The translations under genes were made by a program, and so were the position numbers. Positions 34,285 to 51,080 of a stretch of DNA of 64,000 nucleotides are shown piece after piece. The DNA lies in the NCBI RefSeq assembly GCF_030419005.1, contig NZ_CP106951.1:1-64000 (forward strand), written 5' to 3'. The notes under the pieces were generated by a model. It searched no databases and had not been told where the DNA came from. It saw only the letters and a list, made by a program, of their open reading frames with translations. Origin of the DNA: Eleftheria terrae. Lineage in GTDB: Bacteria; Pseudomonadota; Gammaproteobacteria; Burkholderiales; Burkholderiaceae_C. Positions within the stretch are counted from its first letter, which is position 1. The number at the start of each line of letters is the position of its first letter.

Positions 34285-36160
34285 GTGTTCAGCGATCATG
34301 ATGTCTACTTGTTCCGCGAAGGCACCCACGGGCGCCTGTATCAGGGCCTGGGGGCCCAGCTCGCGGAGGATGGTGCCGGCGCGCGTTTCGCGGTCTGGGC
34401 ACCGAATGCCGAATCGGTCTCGGTGATCGGCGACTGGAACGGCTGGGACCCTGGCGCCCACCCACTGCAGCGGCGCCACGACTCCAGCGGCATCTGGGAG
34501 GGCCGGATCGACGGCGCCCAGCGCGGCCAGGCCTACAAGTACCGCATCCAGTCCCGCCAGGGCGGCGCGCCGATGGACAAGGCCGACCCCCTGGCCTTCT
34601 ACGCCGAGCTGCCGCCGGCCACCGGCTCTCGGCTGTGGGACCTGGCGTACGAGTGGCAGGACGCCGAATGGATGGCGCAGCGCGCAGCGCGCAACGCACT
34701 GGATGCGCCGATCTCGATCTATGAAGTGCATGCCGGCTCCTGGCGTCGCAAGGACGGGGAGTTCCTCAGTTGGCGCGAGCTGGCGCATGCGCTGGCCGAC
34801 TATGTGCAGGAGATGGGCTTCACCCACGTGGAGCTGATGCCGATCACCGAGCACCCGTTCTACGGGTCCTGGGGCTACCAGACCACCGGCTACTTCGCGC
34901 CCACGGCGCGCTATGGCACGCCGCAGGACTTCATGTACTTCGTCGACCACCTGCACCGCCAGGGCATCGGCGTGCTGCTCGACTGGGTGCCTTCGCACTT
35001 CCCGGCCGATGCGCATGGGCTTGCGCAGTTCGACGGCACCCATCTCTACGAGCATTCCGACCCGCGCCAGGGCTTCCACCCCGAGTGGAACTCCAGCATC
35101 TTCAACTACGGCCGCAACGAGGTGCGCAGCTTCCTGATGTCGTCGGCCTTGTTCTGGCTGGACAAGTACCACATCGACGGCCTGCGGGTCGATGCGGTCG
35201 CCTCGATGCTGTACCTCGACTACGCCCGCAAGGACGGCGAGTGGATTCCGAACCGCCATGGTGGCAAGGAGAACCTCGAGGCCATCGACTTCCTGCGCCG
35301 CCTCAACGAGGCGGTCTACCGCGACCACCCGGACACGATGACGATCGCCGAGGAATCGACCGCCTGGCCGCTGGTCTCGCGGCCCACCTACCTGGGCGGC
35401 CTGGGCTTCGGCATGAAATGGAACATGGGCTGGATGCACGACACCCTGGCCTACCTGAAGGAAGACCCGATCCACCGGAAGTACCACCACGGCAAGCTGA
35501 CCTTCTCGATGGTGTATGCCTTCAACGAGAACTTCGTGCTGCCGCTCTCGCATGATGAGGTGGTGTACGGCAAGGGCTCGCTGATCGGCAAGATGCCGGG
35601 CGATGCCTGGCAGCAGTTCGCCGGGCTGCGTGCGCTGTTCGGCTACATGTGGGCGCATCCCGGCAAGAAGCTGCTGTTCATGGGCGGCGAGTTCGGGCAG
35701 CGCCGCGAATGGGCACATGAGGGCGAGCTGGAATGGTGGGTCACCGAGATCAGCCAGCACGAAGGAGTGCAGCGCTTCGTGAAGCAGCTCAACCGGGTCT
35801 ACCGGGACGAGCCGGCGCTGCACCGCATCGACTTCTCGCATGAAGGTTTCCAGTGGGTGGAGAGCAATGACGCGCAGCACAGCGTGTTCGCCTTCCTGCG
35901 CAAGCCGGCGGCGGCCGAAGGCACGCCTGTGCTGGTGGTGTGCAACCTCACGCCGGAGCCGCGCACGAACTATGTCGTCGGCGTGCCGGCGGCCGGCCTC
36001 TGGCGCGAGCTGATCAACAGCGACGCACGCGAATACGGCGGCTCCGGCTGGGGCAACCTGGGCGGGGTCGAGTCGGCGCCGCTGCCCTCGCACGGGCAGC
36101 CGTATTCCGTGAGCCTGACCTTGCCGCCCCTGGCCACCCTCATCCTCAAGCTGCAAGCCG

Positions 36161-36168
<8 letters not shown>
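34285..36168 (+). CDS. glgB: 1,4-alpha-glucan branching enzyme GlgB
   Basis: The 627-residue protein starts at GTG 34285. The CBM48 N-domain (about 25-110, [22 protein letters not shown]) precedes the GH13 barrel. Catalytic residues are visible: nucleophile Asp303 (DGLRVDAV), acid/base Glu356 (TIAEEST) and the third Asp in LSHDEVV. The usual tail domain follows. It is about 100 residues shorter than E. coli GlgB because the extra N-terminal N1 domain is absent, as in many GlgE-pathway branching enzymes. It adds alpha-1,6 branches to the glucan made by GlgE. Its last 8 bases overlap the glgE start. Confidence 0.96.
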
Positions 36169-38488
<2,320 letters not shown>

Positions 38489-38498
38489 GGTGCAGGCC

Positions 38499-41843
<3,345 letters not shown>

Positions 41844-41871
41844 GAACCACCACTTCCACCGGAGGCAAACG

Positions 41872-42579
41872 ATGGAAAGCGTTGACGTGCTGCTCGATCC
41901 GGTCCGGGTCTTCCTGGCCCAGATCGGTGTCTTCCTGCCGCGGCTGCTGCTGGCCTGCGTGGTGTTGATTGGCGGCTGGCTGCTGGCCAAGGTGATTCGC
42001 TTCGCCATCGAGCGAGGCTTGCGGGCGATGAACTTCAACGTCCTCACCGAGCGTGCCGGCATGGACGGCTTCCTGCGCCAGGGCGGGGTGGAGACCGACA
42101 CCACCCGGCTCATCGGCCTGCTGGTGTACTGGCTGGTCATCCTCGCGGCGCTGGTGATTGCCTTCAACGGCCTGGGGCTGACCTACATCACCGAGCTGCT
42201 CGGGCGGGTGCTGCTGTTCGTGCCGCATGTGGTGGTGGCACTGGTGATCCTGGCGTTCGGGAGCTACTTCGCGCGTTTTGTCGGCGAGACGGTGGTGACC
42301 TATTGCCGCAACATCGACCTGAAGGACGCCGAGCTGCTCGGGGCGCTCGCGCGCTACGCCATCATCGTCTTCGTGGTGCTGATCGCGCTCGACCAGCTGG
42401 CCATCGGCGGCGACATCATCCGCGAGAGCTTCCTGATCATCCTCGGCGGCATCGTGCTGGCCGCCGCCCTGGCTTTCGGCCTGGGGGGCAAGGACTGGGC
42501 TGCCGAGAAGCTGGAGCGCTGGTGGCCGAGCGTGCGGCGCAGCGAGCCCCTTGATCGCCGCGATGACCTCTCGCCCTGA
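41872..42579 (+). CDS. MscS-related membrane protein (TM-helix repeat type)
   Basis: The product has 235 residues from ATG 41872 (GGAGG upstream). It contains four or five membrane helices (LPRLLLACVVLIGGWLLAKVI, TRLIGLLVYWLVILAALVIAF, LLGRVLLFVPHVVVALVILAFGSYFARFVG and ESFLIILGGIVLAAALAFGLGG). The pattern GWLLAK, YWLVILAAL and ALAFGLGGKDWAAEKLERWW matches the mechanosensitive-channel TM-helix family (PF05552), which lacks the large cytoplasmic MscS vestibule. It lies 28 bases after treS and 12 bases before glgX, so it is in the glucan operon. A role in osmotic response of trehalose/glucan metabolism is an inference from position. Confidence 0.82.
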   Translation: MESVDVLLDPVRVFLAQIGVFLPRLLLACVVLIGGWLLAKVIRFAIERGLRAMNFNVLTERAGMDGFLRQGGVETDTTRLIGLLVYWLVILAALVIAFNGLGLTYITELLGRVLLFVPHVVVALVILAFGSYFARFVGETVVTYCRNIDLKDAELLGALARYAIIVFVVLIALDQLAIGGDIIRESFLIILGGIVLAAALAFGLGGKDWAAEKLERWWPSVRRSEPLDRRDDLSP

Positions 42580-42591
42580 GCGGCGGTCGCC

Positions 42592-44733
42592 ATGAACCCG
42601 CGACACGACGAACGAATCAGCGTCGTCTGGCCCGGCAGCCCCTATCCGCGGGGCGCCACCTGGGACGGGCAGGGCGTCAACTTTGCCGCCTTCTCCGAGA
42701 ACGCCGAAGGCATGGAGCTGTGCCTGTTCGATGAGGACGGCCGCCATGAGCTGCAGCGCATCCCGATGCGCGAGCGCACCGACGACATCTGGCATTGCTA
42801 CTTGCCGGAGGCCCGGCCGGGCCTGGCCTACGGGCTGCGCGCCCACGGCCCTTACCGGCCGGAGGACGGCCACCGCTTCAACCCGCACAAGCTGCTGGTC
42901 GATCCCTATGCCAAGGAGCTGGTGGGCGAGTTGCGCTGGAGCGATGCGCTCTACGGCTACACCATCGGCCACCGCAAGGAAGACCTGTCCTTCGACCGGC
43001 GCGACAGTGCCTCCTTCATGCCCAAGGCACGTGTGCTGGAGACGGCATTCACCTGGGGTGAGGACCGCCGGCCGGCGGTGCCCTGGGCCGACATGGTGAT
43101 CTACGAGCTGCATGTGCGCGGCTACACGATGCTGCAACCCGGCGTGCCCCCCAGCCTGCGCGGCACTTACGCCGGCCTCGCCTGCGCGCCGGTGATCGAC
43201 CACCTCCAGCGCCTGGGCGTGACCACGGTCGAGCTGATGCCCACGCACAGCTTCATCGACGAGCGCAGCCTGGTGGAGCGCGGCCTGCGCAACTACTGGG
43301 GCTACAACAGCCTGGCCTTCTTCGCGCCGCAGATGCGCTACAGCGCCTCACGCAAGGTGAAGGAGTTCAAGACGCTGGTGCGCACCCTGCACTCCGCCGG
43401 CATCGAAGTGCTGCTGGACGTGGTCTACAACCACAGTTGCGAAGGCAACCAGCTCGGGCCGACGCTGTCGCTGCGCGGGCTGGACAACGCCTCGTACTAC
43501 AAGCCAGGCAACGAGAGCCGCCGCCACTATGCCGACTTCACCGGCTGCGGCAACACGCTGAACCTGGTGCATCCACGCTGCCTGCAGCTGGTGATGGATT
43601 CGCTGCGCTACTGGGTCGAGGAAATGCATGTGGATGGCTTCCGCTTCGACCTGGCGCCGGCGCTCGCGCGGGCGCGCGGCAAGGTGGAGCACCTTGGCGG
43701 CTTCTTCACCGCCATCTGCCAGGACCCGGTGCTCAACCGCGTGAAGCTCATCGCCGAGCCCTGGGACCTGGGGCAGGACGGCTACCAGGTGGGCCGCTTC
43801 CCGGCCGGCTGGGCCGAATGGAACGACCGCTACCGGGACGGCATGCGCGCCTACTGGCGAGGCGACGCTGGCATGGTGGGCGAGGTGGCACGCCGCGTCA
43901 CCGGCTCCAGCGACCTCTACGAAAGCTCGGGCAAGCGTCCGCATGCCGGCATCAACTTCGTCACGGCGCACGACGGCTTCACCCTGCACGACCTGGTTTG
44001 CTACAACGAGAAGCACAACCAGGCCAACGGCGAAGACAACCGCGACGGCACCGACAACAACGTCGCCTGGAACAGCGGCGTCGAAGGCCCGAGCGACGAT
44101 CCCGGCATTCGCCAGCTGCGGGAGCGCCGCAAGCGCAACTTCCTCACCACCATGCTGCTGTCCCAGGGGGTGCCGATGCTGCTGGCCGGGGACGAGTACG
44201 GCCACAGCCAGGACGGCAACAACAACGCGTATTGCCAGGACAATCCGCTCGGCTGGATCGACTGGACCCCCACGCCCGAGCGTGAAGCGCTCCTTGGCTT
44301 CGTGCAGCGGCTGGTGGCGCTGCGGCGCGAGCACCGCACGTTCCGGCGGCGCGGCTTCTTCGTCGGTCGCGGCAATGTGGAAGGCCGGCCGGCCGACCTG
44401 CTATGGCTCACGCCCGACGGCACCGAGATCACCGAGGCGCAATGGGCCGACCCGCACGCCCGCTGCTTCGGCATGTACATCGCCGGGGCCGGCATTCCCG
44501 ACCTCGACCGGCGCGGCCAGCCCATCAGGGATGATGATTTCCTGTTGCTCTTCAATGCCTACCATGACGACATTCCATTTGTCGTCCCCGCCGTCGAAGG
44601 CGCCGCCTGGCAGGCCTTGCTCGACACCACCTTCGAATCTGGCGAGCCGCCACCCCAGCGTCTGGAGGCCGGCGAGCGCTATGAATTGCGAGGGCGCTCG
44701 GTGGCCGTTCTGATCCGTTCGGCAGCGGTCTGA
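42592..44733 (+). CDS. glgX: Glycogen debranching enzyme GlgX (first copy)
   Basis: The 713-residue protein has a CBM48 domain (about 15-110, GATWDGQGVNFAAFSENAEGMELCLFDE) and a GH13 subfamily 11 barrel. Catalytic residues lie in VDGFRFDLAPALAR (nucleophile Asp), [10 protein letters not shown] (acid/base Glu) and [12 protein letters not shown] (Asp). The NNNAYCQDN motif near 545 is typical of GlgX. It cleaves alpha-1,6 branches, in E. coli mainly short ones left by phosphorylase. The ATG at 42592 follows the upstream stop by 12 bases. A second, more distant copy lies at 46808-48991. Confidence 0.95.
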   Translation: MNPRHDERISVVWPGSPYPRGATWDGQGVNFAAFSENAEGMELCLFDEDGRHELQRIPMRERTDDIWHCYLPEARPGLAYGLRAHGPYRPEDGHRFNPHKLLVDPYAKELVGELRWSDALYGYTIGHRKEDLSFDRRDSASFMPKARVLETAFTWGEDRRPAVPWADMVIYELHVRGYTMLQPGVPPSLRGTYAGLACAPVIDHLQRLGVTTVELMPTHSFIDERSLVERGLRNYWGYNSLAFFAPQMRYSASRKVKEFKTLVRTLHSAGIEVLLDVVYNHSCEGNQLGPTLSLRGLDNASYYKPGNESRRHYADFTGCGNTLNLVHPRCLQLVMDSLRYWVEEMHVDGFRFDLAPALARARGKVEHLGGFFTAICQDPVLNRVKLIAEPWDLGQDGYQVGRFPAGWAEWNDRYRDGMRAYWRGDAGMVGEVARRVTGSSDLYESSGKRPHAGINFVTAHDGFTLHDLVCYNEKHNQANGEDNRDGTDNNVAWNSGVEGPSDDPGIRQLRERRKRNFLTTMLLSQGVPMLLAGDEYGHSQDGNNNAYCQDNPLGWIDWTPTPEREALLGFVQRLVALRREHRTFRRRGFFVGRGNVEGRPADLLWLTPDGTEITEAQWADPHARCFGMYIAGAGIPDLDRRGQPIRDDDFLLLFNAYHDDIPFVVPAVEGAAWQALLDTTFESGEPPPQRLEAGERYELRGRSVAVLIRSAAV

Positions 44734-44760
44734 CACCGGTTTGGGGGGAGGGCCCTTACA

Positions 44761-44778
44761 TCACGACGATTGTCGTGA
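44761..44778. promoter_or_regulatory. Perfect dyad in the gap between glgX and the glucosidase-like gene
   Basis: TCACGAC-GATT-GTCGTGA is a perfect 7-bp inverted repeat with a 4-nt spacer, 27 bases after the glgX stop. It has no T-run, so an operator is as likely as a terminator. A second palindrome-like element, TGAAACGTTCA, lies at 44790-44800 and resembles LacI-family operators such as that of Cra, one base short. Confidence 0.45.
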
Positions 44779-44942
44779 GAAGCTGCCGTTGAAACGTTCA
44801 CGTTGTGCTTGCGTCTAGGGGGCTGCCTGATGTACGCAGGCGGGGGGCTGCCTACACTTGCTGCATCGAGACCCGAAGCCGCCGCTGCAGGCCGCCACGG
44901 AGCCTCCCCAAGCTGCGGCCCCAGGCTGCTGGAGTTGAAGAA

Positions 44943-46232
44943 ATGAAATATGCCGATCCGAGCTGCCCGAACCTCGAAGCCGAGCTGGAGCAGGACGACG
45001 ACTTCGAGGTGCCTGAGCAGGCCGTTCCCGCCGCCGCGCCCCGCCATGAACTGCTGATGCCGGGCCCGGGGCTCGTGAAGCGCTGCGCCACCGAGTCGCT
45101 GCGCCTGCTGCAGGACAACCTGACGCCGCAAGGCATCCTGGCTGCCAGCCGGACAGCGGCCGCCGAAGCGCGCAGCTACACCCGCATCTTCGGCCGCGAT
45201 GCTGCGATCTGCGTGCTGGCCATGGCCGGCAGCGGCGTGGAGGCGCTGGAGCAGGGCGCGGTGGCCAGCCTCGACTCGCTGGCCAAGCTGCAGGCCCGCA
45301 ACGGGCAGATCCCGAAATACGTGGACCCCGCTGGTCAGGATGCGGACTTCTGGTACCTGGGCTGCATCGACGCCACGTTGTGGTGGCTCATCGCAGTCGA
45401 CCACACCCGCCGCAACGGCCAGCTGCCGGGCCTGGCCGGTCGCTGGGAAGACGAGGTGCAGCGGGCCCTGCAGTGGCTGCAGGCGCAGGAGCACCAGCGC
45501 TTCTACCTGCTGCAGCAGAACGAGGCCAGCGACTGGGCCGACATCATGCCGCGCTCGGGCTTCGTGCTCTACACCAACGCGCTGTGGTATCGCGTCAAGC
45601 AGCTCTTCGGGCTGCCCCACCAGGAAGAGACGCACTACCACTTCAACCACCTGTTCCATCCCTTCCAGCGCGACCTGCCCGAATACCGTCGCACTCGCCT
45701 GCTGGGCCACTATGCCCGACGCGGCCAGCGCAATCCGGGGCTGTACCTCAGCTTCGTGAACCTGTCGTTCGCCGGCGAGGAGGGGGACGTGTTCGGCAAT
45801 GTGCTGGCGGTGCTCTACGGGCTGGCAGGCGACTCGATGGCGCACGGCATCGTCAAGACGCTGGTGAATGCCGGGGTATCGGATCCCTATCCGATCCGCA
45901 CCGTCACCCACCCGATCGCCACCGACCACGACCTGTGGCGCGGCTACATGGCGCGCCACAAGCAGAACCACCCGCACCAGTACCACAACGGCGGCATCTG
46001 GCCCTTCATCGGCGGGTTCTGGGCGATGGCGCTGGCCCGCCTTGGCCAGCACGAGGTGGCCCGCAAGGAGCTGGCCAAGCTGGCCCTCACCAACAGCCTG
46101 GACGACTGGCGCTTCACCGAGTGGTTCCATGGCCAGAGCTTCGAGCCGATGGGCATGGCGGGCCAGAGCTGGAACGCGGCGGCCTACCTGATGGCCAAGC
46201 AAGCCCTCGATACCGGCAAGTTTGCCATGTGA
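44943..46232 (+). CDS. (Alpha/alpha)6-barrel glucosidase-like protein (debranching amylo-1,6-glucosidase or GH100-like)
   Basis: The product has 429 residues from ATG 44943 (GGAG upstream). The toroid-type pattern is clear: SRTAAAEARSYTRIFGRDAAICVLAMAGSG, LQARNGQIPKYVD, DFWYLGCIDATLWWLIAVDH and a C-terminal NGGIWPFIGGFWAMALARLG. GRDAA, the Asp-rich CIDATLWW and the WADIMPR segment resemble both glycogen-debranching C-terminal domains and neutral invertases. In this cluster, hydrolysis of alpha-glucan or a related glucoside is likely; substrate is inferred. A 209-base gap with dyads separates it from glgX, so it may have its own promoter. Confidence 0.8.
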   Translation: MKYADPSCPNLEAELEQDDDFEVPEQAVPAAAPRHELLMPGPGLVKRCATESLRLLQDNLTPQGILAASRTAAAEARSYTRIFGRDAAICVLAMAGSGVEALEQGAVASLDSLAKLQARNGQIPKYVDPAGQDADFWYLGCIDATLWWLIAVDHTRRNGQLPGLAGRWEDEVQRALQWLQAQEHQRFYLLQQNEASDWADIMPRSGFVLYTNALWYRVKQLFGLPHQEETHYHFNHLFHPFQRDLPEYRRTRLLGHYARRGQRNPGLYLSFVNLSFAGEEGDVFGNVLAVLYGLAGDSMAHGIVKTLVNAGVSDPYPIRTVTHPIATDHDLWRGYMARHKQNHPHQYHNGGIWPFIGGFWAMALARLGQHEVARKELAKLALTNSLDDWRFTEWFHGQSFEPMGMAGQSWNAAAYLMAKQALDTGKFAM

Positions 46233-46235
46233 GGC

Positions 46236-46253
46236 GGCGCCCGCCAGGGCGCC
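46236..46253. terminator. Hairpin between convergent stop codons
   Basis: GGCGCCC-GCCA-GGGCGCC (7 bp, 4-nt loop) fits exactly between the glucosidase-like gene and the receiver gene. There is no T-run; bidirectional termination is suggested by position. Confidence 0.5.
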
Positions 46254-46643
46254 TCAGTCGGCCAGCGCATCGCTGGCCGTTTGGCTTTCGCTGGCCGGCT
46301 CCAGCAGCGCCAGCACTTGCTGAATGTCGGCCGGCTTGCGCAGGTAGGCGTGGAAACCGGCCGACTGGATGCGCGCGTTCGCACGTGCGGCCGGCCAGCC
46401 AGTGAGCGCCACCAGGCGCGCCCGCGCGCCCCAGGCGGTCTGGCGGATCAGCCGGGCCGCTTCCAGGCCGCTCACCTCCGGCATGCCGATGTCGGTGATC
46501 ACCCATTCGGGGCACAGCGTCTCGCCGACCCGCAGGGCTTCGGCCGCACTGCCGGCGGTCCAGACATGGTGGCCATAGAACAGCAGCAGGTCGGCCAGCG
46601 ACCGGGCAGCCGCGGCGTCGTCGTCAACGATCAGGATACGCAC
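46254..46643 (-). CDS. Stand-alone receiver domain protein (CheY-like)
   Basis: The product has 129 residues from GTG 46643, chosen because GGAGG lies 8 bases upstream and VRILIVDDD is the standard receiver start. Phospho-acceptor Asp is in WVITDIGMPEVSG, with the Thr/Lys switch residues in LVALTGW and YLRKPAD. There is no output domain. It lies on the opposite strand inside the glucan cluster, between the glucosidase-like gene and the second glgX, and reads away from glgX2. Its sequence is similar in style to the receiver of the hybrid kinase at 17858-19555, so that kinase or one like it might phosphorylate it. Confidence 0.88.
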   Translation of the reverse strand: MRILIVDDDAAAARSLADLLLFYGHHVWTAGSAAEALRVGETLCPEWVITDIGMPEVSGLEAARLIRQTAWGARARLVALTGWPAARANARIQSAGFHAYLRKPADIQQVLALLEPASESQTASDALAD

Positions 46644-46807
46644 AGGTTCAACCTCCGCGGCTTTGAAAGCAAGTGGCATACCACCGCGGCCTCGATGGGG
46701 GGCGGTTTCTGCTGGCGCGTCCACGCAGTGTGCCGCAGGTCTTGAGGCGAAGAAGGCACAGTGCTTGCTCACCCAGCGACACACCGCCATCGAAACCTCA
46801 AGACAGC

Positions 46808-48991
<2,184 letters not shown>

Positions 48992-49606
48992 CCTGGCCGG
49001 GCGAGCTCGAGGCGCTCGGCCGCTGGGCCGGCCCCGGCGAGGCCTGTGTCTGCACCTGGCTGGCCGCCTACGGTGGACCGGCGGCCTGGCAGGGCGACCT
49101 GCAGTGGCGCCTGCACCGTCGGTCCGCACGCCTGCTGCGCGGCGTGATCTCGGCGCTAGCGTGGGCTCCGCCGGGCCGGGCTGCTCAGTTGCTGCTGGTG
49201 GGCTGGGCCCCGCAGGGCAGCGACCCGGTGGCCCAGGTGGCGGCCTTGCGCTGCTGGGCTGCTGGGCTGCTCGGGCTGCCCTCGGCGCTGGCCCACCTGG
49301 CTCCCGACGCATTGATCGGATCGGCAGCGGCGCCGGTGGTGCGGCCGTGGGCGGAGCCGCCGCGTTGCTGTGGCACCAAGCCGTTGCGCTGCCGGTGTTG
49401 CAAGGTTCGCTGGCGGATGCCGGCCCGGCGGTGCGCGCCCGGTGCTGCTGACCTATGTGGGCCGGGTGCTGCCACGCCACCGTCCAATCCAGGCCCGGCC
49501 GCAGGCGCTGGACGAAGCACTGCGGGCGAGCTGGCTGCCGGGCGGGACGCCGTTCGACGATCCGGGGATCCACCGGCGGCTGGTGCAGGCGGACAGGGGC
49601 ATGTAG
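48992..49606 (+). pseudogene. Probable frameshifted gene remnant downstream of glgX2
   Basis: Coding-like sequence passes through three frames: RRSARLLRGVISALAWAPPG onward to about 49345, then AAALLWHQAVALPVLQGSLADAG to about 49445, then RPVLLTYVGRVLPRHRPIQA to a TAG at 49606. Codon use in each part fits the GC-rich third-base habit of real genes, while no frame is usable alone and no good start codon is present near 48990. This suggests a decayed gene or base errors in the assembly. I do not recognise the product. Confidence 0.4.
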
Positions 49607-49760
49607 CGACGCACTCCGGGCCCGAAGCCGGTGCGACGCGCCGGCGCAGGAGCCGCTTCTGCTGCGGTGGCTGCGCACTGCACATAGCGCTTCACAAGTG
49701 AAAGGTCCTTCGCTGCAGGCAAGCCTTAGAATCGAGCGTTTTCGCACTTCGTTGCGCCGG

Positions 49761-49837
49761 CTGCCCATAGCTCAACTGGATAGAGCAACTGCCTTCTAAG
49801 CAGTAGGTCGGGGGTTCGAGTCCCTCTGGGCAGGCCA
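49761..49837 (+). tRNA. tRNA-Arg (anticodon TCT)
   Basis: The acceptor CTGCCCA pairs with TGGGCAG, the D-stem is GCTC/GAGC, and the anticodon stem ACTGC/GCAGT holds CTTCTAA (TCT at 49795-49797). The T-arm is GGGGG-TTCGAGT-CCCTC, and CCA is encoded at 49835-49837. It follows the glucan cluster and its decayed tail. Confidence 0.96.
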
Positions 49838-49996
49838 ACTCTGGCGCGGCTTGCGGGGCCATGCCGGCAAGCCAGTGGTGTTTCGCCTCCCGCAGTGCTT
49901 CCAAGGCGAGCCGCCTGGCGCCAGTCGCGATTGCCCGTGGATCGGGCTCGGCGAGTGCATGCTACGCTGAACCATCGCATTGCAGCCGGAGCACGC

Positions 49997-50242
49997 ATGC
50001 ACAGAGACAACCGGGCCACCTTCCTGGTGCTGATCGAATCGGGCGGGCCGATGGAGGCGCTGCTCTTCGACGCCGAGCGGCGTCTGGTGGCCGAGATCGA
50101 TGCCACTTCGGAGGAGGTCGGGGTGATGACTGCCGGCCTCACCCCTGAACGCGCCGGAGCCGACGAAGCCTGGCGCCAGGCCTTGCGCGGCCACAGTGCC
50201 GAGGAACGGGCCCAGGCGCTGATCTACCGCCTGGCCCTCTAG
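49997..50242 (+). CDS. Hypothetical small protein
   Basis: The product has 81 residues from ATG 49997 (CGGAGC upstream). It is soluble and acidic with a beta-strand start (MHRDNRATFLVLIESGGPMEALLFDAERRLVAEID) and a helical end (DEAWRQALRGHSAEERAQALIYRL). There is no signal peptide. I recognise no family. It converges with the glutathione transferase gene. Confidence 0.6.
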   Translation: MHRDNRATFLVLIESGGPMEALLFDAERRLVAEIDATSEEVGVMTAGLTPERAGADEAWRQALRGHSAEERAQALIYRLAL

Positions 50243-50280
50243 CTCGCCGCCGCTGCGCCCGGTTCAGCGGCGACCGCATT

Positions 50281-50973
50281 TCACCGGCGCTGGTACTGCT
50301 GGGCGCCGAACAGGGCTTCGCGCGCCTTGTCGTCGGTCAACTCGCGGCGGGCATGGGCCAGCACCTCGACGCCGCGCTGCACCGCCGGCCGGGCCGCGAT
50401 CTCGTCGAACCAGCGCTTGAGCGCCGGATAGTCGGCCCAGTCGATGCCTTGGTTCTTCCACGAGCGCAGCCAGGGGAAGACCGCGATGTCGGCAATGCTG
50501 TATTCATCGCCGCCCAGGTAAGGGCTGGCCTCCAGGCGCTTGTCCATCACGCCGTAGAGCCGCTTGGCTTCCTTGGTGTAGCGATCGATCGCGTAGGAGA
50601 TCTTCTCCGGCGCATAGATGCGGAAGTGATGGGTCTGGCCCAGCATCGGCCCGACGCCGCCCATCTGGAACATCAGCCACTGCAGCACCTCGAACTTGGC
50701 CCGGTCGCCGGCCGGCAGCAGGCGGCCGGTCTTGGCCGCGAGATAGAGCAGAATGGCGCCTGATTCAAACAAGGAAATGGGTTCGCCGTCGGGTCCCACC
50801 GGGTCGACGATGGCAGGGATCTTGTTGTTCGGGCTGATCGCGAGGAACTCGGGCCTGAACTGCTCGCCCGCGCCGATGTCCACCGGAATCGCCCTGTAAG
50901 GCAAGCCGCACTCTTCGAGCATGATGTGCACTTTGTGCCCGTTGGGCGTCGCCCAGGAATACACTTCGATCAT
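50281..50973 (-). CDS. Glutathione S-transferase family protein (YfcG/YghU-like)
   Basis: The product has 230 residues from ATG 50973 (MIEVYSWATPNGHKVHIMLEECGLPYRAIPVDIGAGEQF). The thioredoxin-like N-domain has the TPNGHKV helix start and the glutathione-binding ESGAILLYLA. The all-helical C-domain follows (YSIADIAVFPWLRSW). This is the pattern of Nu-class enzymes such as YfcG, which reduce disulfides with glutathione and have little classical transferase activity. It acts in the cytoplasm and probably protects against oxidants. It is divergent from the next hypothetical gene. Confidence 0.92.
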   Translation of the reverse strand: MIEVYSWATPNGHKVHIMLEECGLPYRAIPVDIGAGEQFRPEFLAISPNNKIPAIVDPVGPDGEPISLFESGAILLYLAAKTGRLLPAGDRAKFEVLQWLMFQMGGVGPMLGQTHHFRIYAPEKISYAIDRYTKEAKRLYGVMDKRLEASPYLGGDEYSIADIAVFPWLRSWKNQGIDWADYPALKRWFDEIAARPAVQRGVEVLAHARRELTDDKAREALFGAQQYQRR

Positions 50974-51080
50974 TCGGCGCTGCTCCGTGAGGTTTGGTTG
51001 TGGCTGATGGCCGGAATCTAGCAGGGTGTTGAAAAGCCCGTCGGGACGCGCCTTTTGCGGCCCCCATCGTACGAAAAACG

